A stretch of 64,000 nt of DNA from JBHICC01 sp046759385 (GCA_046759385.1 JBHICC010000010.1:4420-68419), one strand, 5' to 3'; counted from the stretch's first letter, positions 1 to 9,919 are shown. The notes: generated from the letters alone by a model not told the origin. Numbers and translations: made by a program.

Positions 1-1286
1 CCTTGCGTCTCGGCCGCAGCCACCTTGATCGTTTGGCTCGCGCTGGCAAGCTTGATCTTGTACTCCTGCCATTCGCCGTATTGGGCCAGGAATACTTTGC
101 GGGCGGCCTGCACGGATAGTGCCTCAATCTGTTCGCGCTCGGGGACAATCAGAACCTTGCCGGCCCAGACGTTGTTGACGTTGTCCTCGAAAAATGCGCC
201 ACGATTGGCTTCGAACAACGCCATGATGACCTGCTCCGTCGTGAAGCTGCCATCTATCCTTATCGTCTGCGCGATATGCCAAAGCGTATCGCCGCGCTTG
301 ACCTCATACTGGCTAACATTCGCCCAAGAGGCGAACGGCTCAGCCATCGATGCCTGCTCAGGCAGCGCTGCCATCGCAACTTCCATCGTTGTCGGCTCGG
401 GCATCGTCGGTTCGGCTGGTTCCGCTTCGATTAGCTCCGCCGCAGCGACAACTGGCCATCCCGTATCAGGTGAAATGGCAACGCTGGGGTCACCCATTTC
501 GGGCGGTCCAAGCAAATCGGGCTCGACCATTGCCGCCTCTACTGGCTCGGGGGCGGCCACCGGCTCCGGTTCTGTCGTCGCCGCGAACTCCGGTATCTCC
601 GGCATCGATTCGACAGTCCCAGCGGGTTCGGGCGGCGGCCCTAATAATAATGTCGGCTCGGGGGCCACTGCGGCCTCCGCTGTAACCTCCGGCACTGTGG
701 GCATCGTCAAGGTTGAGGCGTCGTCCGCTGGTAGCGCAGCGGCGACAGGCGCCTCCGGCGGTGGCGCCGCTGCCGGCTCCGCTGGCGGCGGCGCAGTTAT
801 CGGTTCCGCCGGTGGTGGCGCCGCCGCTGTCTGCGGGGCCTGAACCGGCGGTGTTCTACCTGCTAAGAGGTAAGGCGGATCGATCAGCGCCGTGAACTCG
901 CGGATGAGTCGGCCACCGGCCCACTCCACTTGTAAGAGAAAATGCAAAAACGGTTCGCGGATCGCGTGTTCCGACGTCAGCTGCAAAAACGAACGCCCGT
1001 CTAGCCGCTTCGCGACCGTGAACTTGATATCAGACAGGTAGGGCAGTTTCTCAATGCCCGCGGCCTCAAAGTCGCCGCGCGGCGCGAGGGTGATGTTCAG
1101 GCTTTTCAGCTCTTTCTTATTGACCGAGGTGAAATCTATTTGCGCTTTCAGTGGCTCATTCAGTGCCGAGTCGACCGTAAGGTTTCCCAATCCCAGGGCA
1201 TGCGCGACGCCTGGCATGGCTGTGAGAACTGCGCCCAAGACGCAAAGCCGTGCCGCCCGCGACATTACCCGTGTCGGTCGGTTCAT
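1..1286 (-). CDS. fimV: FimV-type pilus assembly / peptidoglycan-binding protein, N-terminal part (cut by window edge)
   Basis: Read on the minus strand from the ATG at 1286, this gives about 428 codons and runs out of the window. Residues 1-30 form a signal peptide ending AHA. Next comes the FimV hallmark LGLGNLTVDSALNEPLKAQI, a beta-rich N-terminal domain to about residue 135, then a long Pro/Ala/Glu linker. A LysM domain (YEVKRGDTLWHIAQ) lies near residue 325. FimV proteins sit in the inner membrane, bind peptidoglycan through LysM and help assemble the type IV pilus secretin; in pseudomonads they also act at the cell pole. The C-terminal cytoplasmic TPR part is outside. It lies downstream of asd, as in Pseudomonas. 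The biased linker produces long open frames on the other strand, which are not genes. Confidence 0.9.
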   Translation of the reverse strand, partial: MNRPTRVMSRAARLCVLGAVLTAMPGVAHALGLGNLTVDSALNEPLKAQIDFTSVNKKELKSLNITLAPRGDFEAAGIEKLPYLSDIKFTVAKRLDGRSFLQLTSEHAIREPFLHFLLQVEWAGGRLIREFTALIDPPYLLAGRTPPVQAPQTAAAPPPAEPITAPPPAEPAAAPPPEAPVAAALPADDASTLTMPTVPEVTAEAAVAPEPTLLLGPPPEPAGTVESMPEIPEFAATTEPEPVAAPEPVEAAMVEPDLLGPPEMGDPSVAISPDTGWPVVAAAELIEAEPAEPTMPEPTTMEVAMAALPEQASMAEPFASWANVSQYEVKRGDTLWHIAQTIRIDGSFTTEQVIMALFEANRGAFFEDNVNNVWAGKVLIVPEREQIEALSVQAARKVFLAQYGEWQEYKIKLASASQTIKVAAAETQ

Positions 1287-1398
1287 TCTGATCACCCTGC
1301 TTTTTAGGCAGCTTCTACCGGCAATTATAGCTTATGATACGCGCGTTTATGGGACTATAGTATCAACAGCCTTTATAAACCCCAAATAACACTATAGT

Positions 1399-2424
1399 TT
1401 ACAAATAGTCTTTCACCAAATACTCTGCGATCTGAATGCTGTTCAATGCCGCCCCCTTGCGGACATTATCGGCTACCACCCACAAGTCCAAACCCCGTGG
1501 ATGGGTGATGTCCTCGCGGATGCGGCCGACGAAAACACTGTCGCACCCTGCCGACTCTGTAACCGCAGTCGGGTAGCCTCCCGGCTTACGTTCATCCATG
1601 ACCGCGATCCCTGGCGCAGAGCCTAACAGGCCGCGGGCAACCTTAGCTGTCAGCTTCTCACGAGTTTCGATGTGCACCGCCTCGGAATGGCCGTAGAAAA
1701 CAGGAACCCGGGCGGTAGTCGGGTTAACTTTGATCGTGCTATCCCCAAGTATTTTCTGAGTCTCCCACACCAGCTTCATCTCTTCTTTGGTATAGCCGTT
1801 CTCCTGGAAGTCATCAATGTGGGGCAAAACATTGAACGCGATCGGCTTCGCAAAGACCTGGGGGTCGGCCGGTCGACCGTTCAGCAATGAGGCCGTCTGG
1901 GTCGAGAGCTCCTCGATCGCACCCCTGCCAGAACCGGAGACGGACTGATAGGTGCAGACGTTGATGCGCTCGATGCCGACAGCGTCGTAAATAGGTTTCA
2001 ATGCCACCACCAGTTGAATCGTCGAACAGTTCGGGTTCGCGATGATGCCGCGATTCTTGTAGGCACTGATAGCGTCCGGATTAACCTCCGGCACGACCAA
2101 TGGAATGTCATCGTCGTAGCGAAACCGTGATGTATTGTCGATCACCACGCAGCCCGTCTTCGCCGCCTCGGGCGCATACTTCGCGGATACCGAAGCACCG
2201 GCCGAGAACAAGCCGATCTGCACGCGCGAGAAATCAAATGCGGCCGCGTCTTCTACGGTCACACTCTCGCCCGCGAAATCAACCACCGACCCTGCCGATC
2301 TCGCAGACGCTAACGCATAAACCTTGCCGACTGGGAAGCGACGCTCGGCAAGGATGGATAACATGGCCTCTCCCACTGCGCCGGTGGCTCCGAGTATCGC
2401 AACATCGAACTTTCTAGCCATCAT
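1399..2424 (-). CDS. asd: Aspartate-semialdehyde dehydrogenase
   Basis: The 341-residue product reduces aspartyl phosphate to aspartate semialdehyde with NADPH, the branch point to Lys/diaminopimelate, Thr and Met. The Rossmann motif is at residues 10-20 (LGATGAVGEA). The catalytic cysteine is Cys133 in ANPNCSTIQ, and the Gln-containing stretch TYQSVSGSGRGA follows. Length fits the 338-340 residue Pseudomonas-type Asd. Two ATGs are adjacent (2424 and 2421) and either can be the start. It lies 49 bp after leuB and 112 bp before fimV in one minus-strand series, an order shared by many gammaproteobacteria, so co-transcription with leuCDB is likely. Confidence 0.95.
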   Translation of the reverse strand: MMARKFDVAILGATGAVGEAMLSILAERRFPVGKVYALASARSAGSVVDFAGESVTVEDAAAFDFSRVQIGLFSAGASVSAKYAPEAAKTGCVVIDNTSRFRYDDDIPLVVPEVNPDAISAYKNRGIIANPNCSTIQLVVALKPIYDAVGIERINVCTYQSVSGSGRGAIEELSTQTASLLNGRPADPQVFAKPIAFNVLPHIDDFQENGYTKEEMKLVWETQKILGDSTIKVNPTTARVPVFYGHSEAVHIETREKLTAKVARGLLGSAPGIAVMDERKPGGYPTAVTESAGCDSVFVGRIREDITHPRGLDLWVVADNVRKGAALNSIQIAEYLVKDYL

Positions 2425-2473
2425 TGTAAATCTCGACTGCTTGGGTACTAACGTCTCATGAGAAGAAAAAGGG

Positions 2474-3556
2474 TCATGCAGCTGTTAGCGCGTTGACAAC
2501 CGCGTTACCCATCTCGCGGGTCCCGACCTGGCGGCCATTACCGCTATATATGTCGGGTGTCCGCAATCCGTTATCGAGTACACCTGATACCGCGCGCTCT
2601 ACGCGCTCAGCCAGCCGGCTTTCGTCCAAAGAGTAGCGCAGCAGCATGGCCACGGACAGGATCGTAGCCAGCGGGTTTGCTATGTTCTGTCCGGCAATGT
2701 CGGGAGCCGACCCGTGAATCGGCTCGTACATGCCCTTGCCGTTGCGGTCGAGCGATGCCGACGGCAACATGCCAATAGATCCCGTCAACATTGCCGCCGC
2801 ATCAGACAGAATGTCGCCGAATAGGTTACTCGTGACGATCACGTCAAACTGCTTAGGCGCGCGAACGAGCTGCATCGCAGCGTTATCGACGTACATATGC
2901 GTCAGCGACACGTCCGGATAATCACCGGCCACCGCAGTAACCACCTCGCGCCAAAGAATACTCGTTTCCAGCACGTTCGCCTTGTCGACGGAGCAGACTT
3001 TACGCCCGCGCTTTCCAGCAATTCGAAAGGCGGAGTGGGCAATCCGTTTGATCTCCGACTCTGAGTAAACCAAGGTGTTGTAGCCCTGTCGTTCGCCATT
3101 CTCTAACTCGCGCACGCCACGAGGCTGGCCAAAGTAGATTCCTCCTGTCAGCTCCCGCACGATGATGATGTCGAGACCTTTCACTACATCGGGCCTCAAG
3201 GTCGACGCGTCGACAAGCTGTGGGAATAGCATAGCCGGACGGAGATTTGAAAACAGTTCGAGCTCGGATCGCAGGCCCAGTAACGCCTTTTCGGGACGCA
3301 GCTTCGGATCGAGCTGATCCCATTGGGGCCCGCCAACGGCGCCAAGTAAGACTGCATCAGCCTCGCGCGCAAGTGCCAACGTGGGCTTCGGCAACGGTGT
3401 ACGATACTGATCGTAGGCCGTCCCACCTACGGTTGCCTGTTCGAGCTCCGCGTCGAGGCCATGTTCGCGTTGCAGGCATTCCAACACGTTGATGGCCTCG
3501 GCCACGATCTCCGGTCCGATGCCGTCTCCAGGTAATATCGCGATCTTCTTAGTCAT
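2474..3556 (-). CDS. leuB: 3-isopropylmalate dehydrogenase
   Basis: This NAD-dependent enzyme oxidises and decarboxylates 3-isopropylmalate in leucine synthesis. The open frame extends nine codons upstream, but the family start MTKKIAILPGDGIGPEI begins at the ATG at 3556, giving 360 residues, the usual length. Visible family features are the GDGIGPE motif, the substrate-binding stretch with RELTGGIYFG, and the C-terminal MYEPIHGSAPDIAG signature that binds the cofactor. It is the third gene of a leuC-leuD-leuB series; leuA is not in this window. Confidence 0.96.
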   Translation of the reverse strand: MTKKIAILPGDGIGPEIVAEAINVLECLQREHGLDAELEQATVGGTAYDQYRTPLPKPTLALAREADAVLLGAVGGPQWDQLDPKLRPEKALLGLRSELELFSNLRPAMLFPQLVDASTLRPDVVKGLDIIIVRELTGGIYFGQPRGVRELENGERQGYNTLVYSESEIKRIAHSAFRIAGKRGRKVCSVDKANVLETSILWREVVTAVAGDYPDVSLTHMYVDNAAMQLVRAPKQFDVIVTSNLFGDILSDAAAMLTGSIGMLPSASLDRNGKGMYEPIHGSAPDIAGQNIANPLATILSVAMLLRYSLDESRLAERVERAVSGVLDNGLRTPDIYSGNGRQVGTREMGNAVVNALTAA

Positions 3557-3650
3557 GATGCAATGGCAATAACTCGGATACAAGATGATCTCGGCAAGAT
3601 ACCAACCCGTGACCTTCCTCCACCGGATCGCATATCTTGGACCTTAATGC

Positions 3651-4292
3651 TTATTTAGGAAACAGCCAGGGAGCTTCGGCGCGGTGGTGTTGCTCGTAAA
3701 CCTTAATTTCGTCGGCGTGTTGCAAGGTCAAAGCAATGTCATCAAATCCGTTTAACAAAGAATGCTTGCGAAAATCGTCGACTTCAAACGCAAACGACTC
3801 ACCTGCAGGGGTTGTCACAGTCTGCGCCGACAGGTCGACGGTAAGCTGGTAGCCCGGCGTCGCTTCAACCTCGGTAAATAGCTTGTCAACCGCCCCCGCA
3901 TTGAGCGCTACTGGCAGCACGCCGTTCTTGAAACAGTTGTTGTAGAAGATGTCTGCAAGACTCGGAGCGATGACTGCCCTGACGCCGTAGTTCTGCAGTG
4001 CCCACACCGCATGCTCGCGCGATGAGCCGCAACCGAAGTTCTCACGCGCAAGCAGGATCGTCGCGCCTTGATAACGAGGCGCGTTCATCACGAAGTCCGG
4101 ATTGATCGGCCGCTGACTGCAGTCCATGTCCGGCTCGCCCTGATCCAGGTAACGCCAGGCGTCGAATAAGTAGGGTCCGAAGCCGGTTCGCCGAATAGAC
4201 TTAAGAAACTGCTTCGGGATGATGATATCGGTATCGACATTGGACTGATCGATCGGTACGACGATACCAGTATGAGTCTCAAACTTTTCCAT
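3651..4292 (-). CDS. leuD: 3-isopropylmalate dehydratase, small subunit
   Basis: The 213-residue small subunit of isopropylmalate isomerase pairs with LeuC to convert 2- to 3-isopropylmalate. It has the family opening with VPIDQSNVDTDIIIPKQFLK and the swivel-domain signature FGCGSSREHAVWAL near residues 85-98. The ATG at 4292 is only 11 bp after the leuC stop, so the two subunits are almost certainly co-translated. About 94 bp separate it from the leuB start. Confidence 0.97.
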   Translation of the reverse strand: MEKFETHTGIVVPIDQSNVDTDIIIPKQFLKSIRRTGFGPYLFDAWRYLDQGEPDMDCSQRPINPDFVMNAPRYQGATILLARENFGCGSSREHAVWALQNYGVRAVIAPSLADIFYNNCFKNGVLPVALNAGAVDKLFTEVEATPGYQLTVDLSAQTVTTPAGESFAFEVDDFRKHSLLNGFDDIALTLQHADEIKVYEQHHRAEAPWLFPK

Positions 4293-4303
4293 CTGCGCCG
4301 CGC

Positions 4304-5710
4304 CTATTGCAGCTCTCTGACGTCCACGAAATGCCCAGTCACAGCAGCGGCGGCAGCCATCGCAGGGCTAACCAGGTGCGTACGACCGCCGGGGCCCTGC
4401 CGGCCCTCGAAGTTGCGGTTGGACGTAGACGCACAACGCTCACCCGACCCCAGGCGATCGGCGTTCATGCCGAGGCACATCGAGCAACCGGCTTCGCGCC
4501 ACTCGAAGCCTGCATCTTTGAATACTCTGTCCAACCCCTCCTTCTCTGCCTGCTGCTTGATCAGTCCGGAACCCGGCACTACTAGCGCGAGTTTAATGTT
4601 CGACGCTACCTTACGGCCGCGTACTACTGTAGCAGCAGCGCGCAAATCCTCAATGCGCGCGTTCGTGCAAGACCCTATGAACACCTTGTCGAGGGGAACG
4701 TCAACGATCGCCGTGCCCGGCTGCAGGCTCATGTACTCGAGTGCCCTTATTATCCATGCTCTTTTTATGGAGTTGGCTTCACCGTCTGGGTCTGGTACTC
4801 GCCCGTCTATCGGCACCACCATCTCCGGTGAAGTCCCCCAGGTAACCTGCGGTTTTATAGTCGTGGCATCTATGCGCACCTGGTGATCAAACACCGCATC
4901 TTCGTCACTCCTGAGGTCAGCCCAAGCCACAACGGCTTGCTCCCAGAGCTTGCCCTTAGGGGCGAAGGGGCGACCACGGAGGTACTCGATCGTTGTCTCA
5001 TCAACCGCAATTAGCCCGGCACGCGCACCCCCCTCGATCGACATGTTGCACACCGTCATGCGGCCTTCCATGGATAACGCGTGGATCGTGTCTCCGCCGA
5101 ACTCGAATGTATAGCCGGTGCCAGCCGCTGTTCCGATCTCCCCGATGATCGCAAGCACAATATCCTTAGCGGTAATACCGAGGCCCGGCTCGCCGTTCAC
5201 ACTTATTAGCATGTTGCCGGATTTCTTCTGGATCAGGCATTGTGTGGCCAGCACATGCTCAACTTCAGACGTGCCGATGCCGAAGGCCAGCGTGCCAAAC
5301 GCGCCATGGGTGGACGTGTGCGAATCTCCGCAAACCACGGTCATCCCCGGTAAGGTGGCGCCCTGCTCCGGACCGATGACATGAACAATCCCCTGGCGCA
5401 TATCATTCATGTCAAACTCGATAATGCCGAAATCCGCGCAGTTCTTATCTAGCGCTTCGACCTGTACACGTGAGATCGGGTCATCGATCCCCCGCGTGCG
5501 GTCGGTCGTCGGAACATTGTGGTCAGCCACGGCCAGCGCGGCATCGATCCGCCAGGGTTCGCGCCCGGCAAGGCGCAATCCTTCAAACGCCTGAGCGGAA
5601 GTTACCTCGTGCACCAGGTGGCGATCTACATAGAGTAACGTGGTGCCGTCCGACTCGCTTCGCACCACGTGCGCATCCCAGATCTTGTCGTATAAGGTCT
5701 TGCCTACCAT
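4304..5710 (-). CDS. leuC: 3-isopropylmalate dehydratase, large subunit
   Basis: This is the aconitase-fold large subunit carrying the [4Fe-4S] cluster, about 468 residues. The cluster ligands are visible as FIGSCTNARIEDL and CSMCLGMN. The early substrate-site stretch GDSHTSTHGAFGTLAFGIGTSEVEHV is also conserved (19 residues of it: THGAFGTLAFGIGTSEVEH). The frame opens with TTG-ATG; I chose the ATG at 5710, giving MVGKTLYDKIWDAHVV as in other LeuC proteins. It is the first gene of the minus-strand leu-asd series, so the promoter should be in 5711-5960. I saw no clear leader peptide rich in leucine codons there. Confidence 0.96.
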   Translation of the reverse strand: MVGKTLYDKIWDAHVVRSESDGTTLLYVDRHLVHEVTSAQAFEGLRLAGREPWRIDAALAVADHNVPTTDRTRGIDDPISRVQVEALDKNCADFGIIEFDMNDMRQGIVHVIGPEQGATLPGMTVVCGDSHTSTHGAFGTLAFGIGTSEVEHVLATQCLIQKKSGNMLISVNGEPGLGITAKDIVLAIIGEIGTAAGTGYTFEFGGDTIHALSMEGRMTVCNMSIEGGARAGLIAVDETTIEYLRGRPFAPKGKLWEQAVVAWADLRSDEDAVFDHQVRIDATTIKPQVTWGTSPEMVVPIDGRVPDPDGEANSIKRAWIIRALEYMSLQPGTAIVDVPLDKVFIGSCTNARIEDLRAAATVVRGRKVASNIKLALVVPGSGLIKQQAEKEGLDRVFKDAGFEWREAGCSMCLGMNADRLGSGERCASTSNRNFEGRQGPGGRTHLVSPAMAAAAAVTGHFVDVRELQ

Positions 5711-5966
5711 CAATTCGTAGACGTTGTGGTTTTGTCAGTGCTTGCTGCTTAGGGCCACATTCAGTCAGCGTGCTAATCCACTATATTCAACTAGACCGTG
5801 CAGATTAGCTTACCCTACGGGGGGTTAGCAAGCACACGGGTACAGTGCGGACCCGCAATTGACGATCAGTAAAAAGTAGTTCACATTGACGGTCCGCCGC
5901 CCGACAAGCCTACGGCATAGCGGCACGACGCGAACAATGATCGGCTCCGCAGCGTACAGAGACGGT

Positions 5967-6398
5967 ATGAATTTTAGGGAGTTGATACAACACCTGGAGG
6001 ACCGCATCGGGTATCACCAGATCCCGATCAATCCGGCTGCGACTGGACCCAAAGATTGGTTCGAGGGATGCCCGCTTCACCATGAGCTGATGACCGAGGT
6101 GATACGGGCGATCTATAAACAAAATGGCTGCCGCAAACTCACCGACCCGGTCGACCGAAAGAAGACGTTCAAAGCGCTATCGCCGATTCGGCTCAAGGTC
6201 CTGCACGCGGCCAACACGGATATTGATGTGTTCCACCTTGTGGAGAATCTCTGCGCCGCCATCGATCAAGTCTTCGCTGAAGGAGAACAACTCACAGCCG
6301 GACGGCGACGCAGGCGGCCTACCGACCAACCCGCCAGCAAGGCTGAGGTCGTCGATCTCGATAACTTCCGCTTTCGCCGATTTAGGTCTCTCGCTTGA
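5967..6398 (+). CDS. Hypothetical protein, unrecognised, Arg-rich C-terminal tail
   Basis: I do not recognise this family. From the ATG at 5967 it encodes 143 residues (MNFRELIQHLEDRIGYHQI at the start), preceded by a purine-rich AGAGACGG. In-frame alternatives are the ATG at 5937 and a start at 5886. The body is mixed helix-forming sequence with no signal peptide or membrane span. The C-terminus has a basic cluster (GRRRRRP) followed by DLDNFRFRRFRSLA, which suggests nucleic-acid contact, but that is inference. It is divergent from leuC and its last 17 bp overlap the end of the convergent MFS gene, which mildly argues for a compact, real gene. Confidence 0.55.
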   Translation: MNFRELIQHLEDRIGYHQIPINPAATGPKDWFEGCPLHHELMTEVIRAIYKQNGCRKLTDPVDRKKTFKALSPIRLKVLHAANTDIDVFHLVENLCAAIDQVFAEGEQLTAGRRRRRPTDQPASKAEVVDLDNFRFRRFRSLA

Positions 6399-7515
6399 TC
6401 GCCACCAAGGCGATCACTAATGCGAGCAGCGCTAGCAAGGAGGCAATCCCAAACGTGCCTTTGGGGCCTAAGCTGGACCACGTCATACCGCTGTAGAAAC
6501 TACCGATCGCGCCGCCGAGCCCAAAGCTCACGCTGCTATAGATTGCTTGCCCACGCACTTGATGATGCCCCGTGAAAAACTGGTGGATCAGCGCAATTGC
6601 CGCGGCGTGGTAGGCACCGAACGTTAATGCGTGCAGCATCTGTGCGAACACCAGCACACCAAGATATTCCGGAAAATGGCCGATTAGCAGCCATCGTAAC
6701 GCAGCTACAGCGAAACTAACCCAGAGTATTTGCCGCAGTCCGACGCGCAGCTGAATTTGATGCATCAACAAAAAGACGCCGATCTCGCACACCACCCCCA
6801 GCGCCCATAGCGCGCCGATAAGAGATTTCGAATACCCAAAGTCTTCAAGATAGATCGAGTAAAAAGTGTAGTAAGGGCCATGGCTCGCTTGCATAAGAAA
6901 ACACGCGGCTAAGAACGCAGCCACCTCAGCCCGAAGGAAGACTTTCAGGAACGATGAGTACTCGGCGCGTGGCTTTCGCATGTCTGATTCAGGAATCAGC
7001 AAAGTGAAACCCGAGACGAGCAGAAGCAAAGTGAGAAGGCCAGGCAACAGCCACCAAATCGGTACACGATCAAATAGCTGACCTAATCCTGTGACCGTGA
7101 CGATAAACCCGATAGAGCCCCATAGCCGGATGCGCGCATAAGCTTGCGTGCGGCCAGCGAGATGATTGAGCGTGGCCGCTTCGAGCTGCGGCAGACAGGC
7201 ATCCCAAAAGATCGCAAAAGCGAGCATGACGGCCGCGAGCCACCAGAACCCCGTGCTGACAAACACGCCGAGAAACGCCAACACGCTGCACGCCGCGGCG
7301 AACTGCACCAGCCCCATGTAGTTCCCGCGGACATCCGCAAACCAACCCCACACGTTTGGCGCGACGATGCGTGACAGCGCCAATAGCGCCATGAGCTGCC
7401 CGATTTCTGCCGCCGTAAAGTGAATCGACTTAAGATACAAGCCCCAATAGGGAATCAGGGCGCCAACGGTCGCGAAGTAGAAAAAGTAAAAACCCGAAAG
7501 TCGCCAGTAAGGCAT
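6382..7515 (-). CDS. MFS transporter, HcaT/MFS_1-like permease
   Basis: The 377-residue protein has about twelve hydrophobic spans and begins YWRLSGFYFFYFATVGALIPYW. That opening, with a short N-terminus and YFATVGALIPYWGLYLK in helix 1, resembles the HcaT / nucleoside-proton-symporter-like MFS group. Charged loops such as WGWFADVRGNY between helices 2 and 3 match the MFS A-motif region (GxxaDrxG). The substrate cannot be read from sequence. It lies 122 bp downstream of aroC on the same strand, an arrangement I recall from several gammaproteobacteria between aroC and the leu/asd block. Confidence 0.82.
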   Translation of the reverse strand: MPYWRLSGFYFFYFATVGALIPYWGLYLKSIHFTAAEIGQLMALLALSRIVAPNVWGWFADVRGNYMGLVQFAAACSVLAFLGVFVSTGFWWLAAVMLAFAIFWDACLPQLEAATLNHLAGRTQAYARIRLWGSIGFIVTVTGLGQLFDRVPIWWLLPGLLTLLLLVSGFTLLIPESDMRKPRAEYSSFLKVFLRAEVAAFLAACFLMQASHGPYYTFYSIYLEDFGYSKSLIGALWALGVVCEIGVFLLMHQIQLRVGLRQILWVSFAVAALRWLLIGHFPEYLGVLVFAQMLHALTFGAYHAAAIALIHQFFTGHHQVRGQAIYSSVSFGLGGAIGSFYSGMTWSSLGPKGTFGIASLLALLALVIALVAIKRET

Positions 7516-7637
7516 TAATTCAGGTACAACAATTTAGACCCAAGGTCTACGCGAGAGGATTTAGGGAATAAGACAAGCTCACGATGAAGGAGCGCACTAG
7601 CAGACACGAAAGTTTACTGCTCCCAGAATCTGAATTT

Positions 7638-8759
7638 TTATTCGTTTGGATCTTTGTCGTCTTCCGAGCTCGCTGGTATAACTGGTGTCGTCCGCTCTAC
7701 ATCCATATTCTGCGCGCGATTGCGCAAAGCGTGATCCATGAGCACGATCGCAAGCATCGCTTCGGCAATCGGTGTCGCCCGAACGCCAACGCACGGATCG
7801 TGGCGACCTGTTGTGGTAACTTCAACTGGTTCACCACGTACGTTCACTGTGCGCCCGGGCACGCGTATGCTGGAAGTCGGCTTAAGCGCCATGCTGATGA
7901 CGATGTCTTGGCCGGTGGATATGCCGCCAAGAATCCCACCGGCGTTATTGCTTAAGAACCCCTTCGGCGTAATCTCGTCCCTATGTTCGGTGCCTTTCTG
8001 CTCAACCGATTTGAAGCCCGCGCCGATCTCCACGCCCTTGACCGCATTGATGCTCATCAGTGCCTGCGCAAGGTCGGCGTCTAGCCTGTTAAATATGGGC
8101 TCGCCGAGCCCAACCGGGACATTACTTGCCAGCACCGTGATGCGGGCACCAATCGAGTCGCCCTCCTTACGCAGCCGGTCGATCAACGTTTCCATCTCCG
8201 ATACCTTGGTTGCGTCGGGTGAGAAGAAGGGATTTCGCTCCACTTCATCCCAATCGAAGTGTTCCGGCTTAATTCCCCCAAGCTGCGCCAGATACCCGCG
8301 CACTTGAACTCCGTAATGTGTACGCAGATATTTCTTTGCGATCGCGCCGGCTGCTACACGTATCGTTGTTTCACGCGCGGAAGACCGACCACCGCCGCGG
8401 TAGTCGCGCACGCCGTACTTCTGCTGATAGGTGTAATCGGCATGGCCGGGGCGAAACCGGTCCATGATTTTCGAGTAATCGCGCGGTCGCGCGTCAGTGT
8501 TTTGAATCAATAAGCCAATCGGCGTCCCTGTTGTGTGCCCTTCGAACAGACCCGAGAGGATGGCTACCGTGTCCTCCTCTTGACGTTGCGTCGTATAGCG
8601 TGACTTGCCGGGCTTGCGACGATCGAGGTCTTTCTGCAGATCGGCTTCGGACAACTCGAGACCAGGTGGGCAACCGTCAACAACACCGCCGAACGCTTGG
8701 CCATGACTCTCGCCAAACGTCGTGACTGTGAAAAGCTTGCCAAAGGTGTTTCCAGACAT
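7638..8759 (-). CDS. aroC: Chorismate synthase
   Basis: The enzyme converts 5-enolpyruvylshikimate 3-phosphate to chorismate using reduced FMN, the last common step of aromatic synthesis. The open frame reaches to 9068, but the true start is the ATG at 8759, which gives MSGNTFGKLFTVTTFGESHG and 373 residues. Three family signatures are visible: GESHGQAFGGVVDGCP near the start, the RGGGRSSARETTIRVAAGA region, and the C-terminal GRHDPCVGVRATPIAEAMLA. A short acidic tail (ASSEDDKDPNE) follows the usual end. It is divergent from the TraB/GumN gene. Confidence 0.97.
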   Translation of the reverse strand: MSGNTFGKLFTVTTFGESHGQAFGGVVDGCPPGLELSEADLQKDLDRRKPGKSRYTTQRQEEDTVAILSGLFEGHTTGTPIGLLIQNTDARPRDYSKIMDRFRPGHADYTYQQKYGVRDYRGGGRSSARETTIRVAAGAIAKKYLRTHYGVQVRGYLAQLGGIKPEHFDWDEVERNPFFSPDATKVSEMETLIDRLRKEGDSIGARITVLASNVPVGLGEPIFNRLDADLAQALMSINAVKGVEIGAGFKSVEQKGTEHRDEITPKGFLSNNAGGILGGISTGQDIVISMALKPTSSIRVPGRTVNVRGEPVEVTTTGRHDPCVGVRATPIAEAMLAIVLMDHALRNRAQNMDVERTTPVIPASSEDDKDPNE

Positions 8760-8971
8760 GCGGTGATCGTAGCCGAAGAGATGTCCGTACTCAAAGGGCA
8801 ATGAGTACAGGATGCGACCCAACCTATCGCACCCATGGTTTATACTTGAAAGAACCGCGAAAACGACGTTACGGCGACATCGAGCCGCAAACAGCACACG
8901 GCACGCGGTAACGTAATCCGCGGCAACAGACGCCCCGCAAAAACGCCTACGGCCGGAGACATGGCATTCAT

Positions 8972-9919
8972 ATGCTGGGAAACTTTTCGATTCGGCTCGA
9001 AAACCTTCTGAAGGCGACGTTGCTCTCGGTAGCGCTCGTCGCTGCCGCGGTCCACCCGGCTGCCGCACTCGCTGACAGTACGCCCGCTAGCGTCCCCAGC
9101 CGTAACCAGGCGTCCGTCAAGTTTTCCAAAGGCTTACTCTGGAAAATCGAAACTGCCGGCCGCGCGCCAAGCTACCTCTTCGGAACCATTCACTCGGCAG
9201 ACCCACGTATCACTACCCTGCCCGACGTAGTTCGGTCAAGGTTCGATCGGGCCTCCAGCTTCACGATGGAGATGCTCATCAGCGGTACTGGAATTGCCAC
9301 CATGGCTGAGGCCATGTTTTTCGAAGGCAGGCAGACTCTGCGGGCGGTTATCGGCGATGAATTATATAGCCAGGCGAAACAAGCGCTGGTGGACCATGGT
9401 CTACCGACGCGCGACCTGAACAAGAAGAAACCCTGGGTAGTAATAATGTTATTAAGCATTCCTCAAGCAGAAGCCGGGCTCCCGTTAGATATGTTGCTAC
9501 AGCTTGAGGCGACGGTGCAGGGAAAACCTACCTACGGACTCGAGTCTATGGCCGAACAAATCGCGGTTTTCGACGGGATGCCACTGGACGATCAGATCGC
9601 GTTGCTTAGGGATACTATGCAGATGCGCGTAGAGGTCAGGCGCCAATTCGAGGAGCTGCTGCAGGCCTACCGCGATCGCGACCTACATGCCCTTATTGAG
9701 CTCGTTTACGGCTACAAAAGCGCAGCTACCGCGGAGGCTTATGAAAGCATGCTTGAGCGCCTGCTCACCCGGCGTAACCTGGTGATGGTCAAGCGAATGG
9801 CACCTCGACTCAACGAGGGCAATGCTTTCATCGCCGTCGGTGCGGCTCATCTTCCCGGGGAAAGCGGCCTGCTAAATCTGCTAGAGCGGGCCGGTTATCG
9901 CCTCTCCCCACTTTATTAG
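8972..9919 (+). CDS. TraB/GumN-family protein, exported
   Basis: The 315-residue protein has an N-terminal hydrophobic segment (about residues 12-34, ending AHPAAALA region) that looks like a signal peptide. The TraB/GumN (PF01963) landmarks are the early SYLFGTIHSADPRI and the C-terminal FIAVGAAHLPGESGLLNLL, whose His/Glu residues are the putative metal-binding pair of this superfamily (related to Tiki and ChaN/EreA-like proteins). Substrate and role are not established for bacterial members. A GGAG about 15 bp upstream of the ATG supports the start. A second protein of a related superfamily (ChaN) occurs at 61066. Confidence 0.85.
   Translation: MLGNFSIRLENLLKATLLSVALVAAAVHPAAALADSTPASVPSRNQASVKFSKGLLWKIETAGRAPSYLFGTIHSADPRITTLPDVVRSRFDRASSFTMEMLISGTGIATMAEAMFFEGRQTLRAVIGDELYSQAKQALVDHGLPTRDLNKKKPWVVIMLLSIPQAEAGLPLDMLLQLEATVQGKPTYGLESMAEQIAVFDGMPLDDQIALLRDTMQMRVEVRRQFEELLQAYRDRDLHALIELVYGYKSAATAEAYESMLERLLTRRNLVMVKRMAPRLNEGNAFIAVGAAHLPGESGLLNLLERAGYRLSPLY

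Noticed and set aside
25..1389. Long plus-strand frames (25-843, 350-685, 713-895, 1054-1389) rich in Gly, Ala and Ser
   Set aside because: They are antisense to the Pro/Ala/Glu linker and N-terminus of FimV, whose reading gives signal peptide, family motif and LysM.
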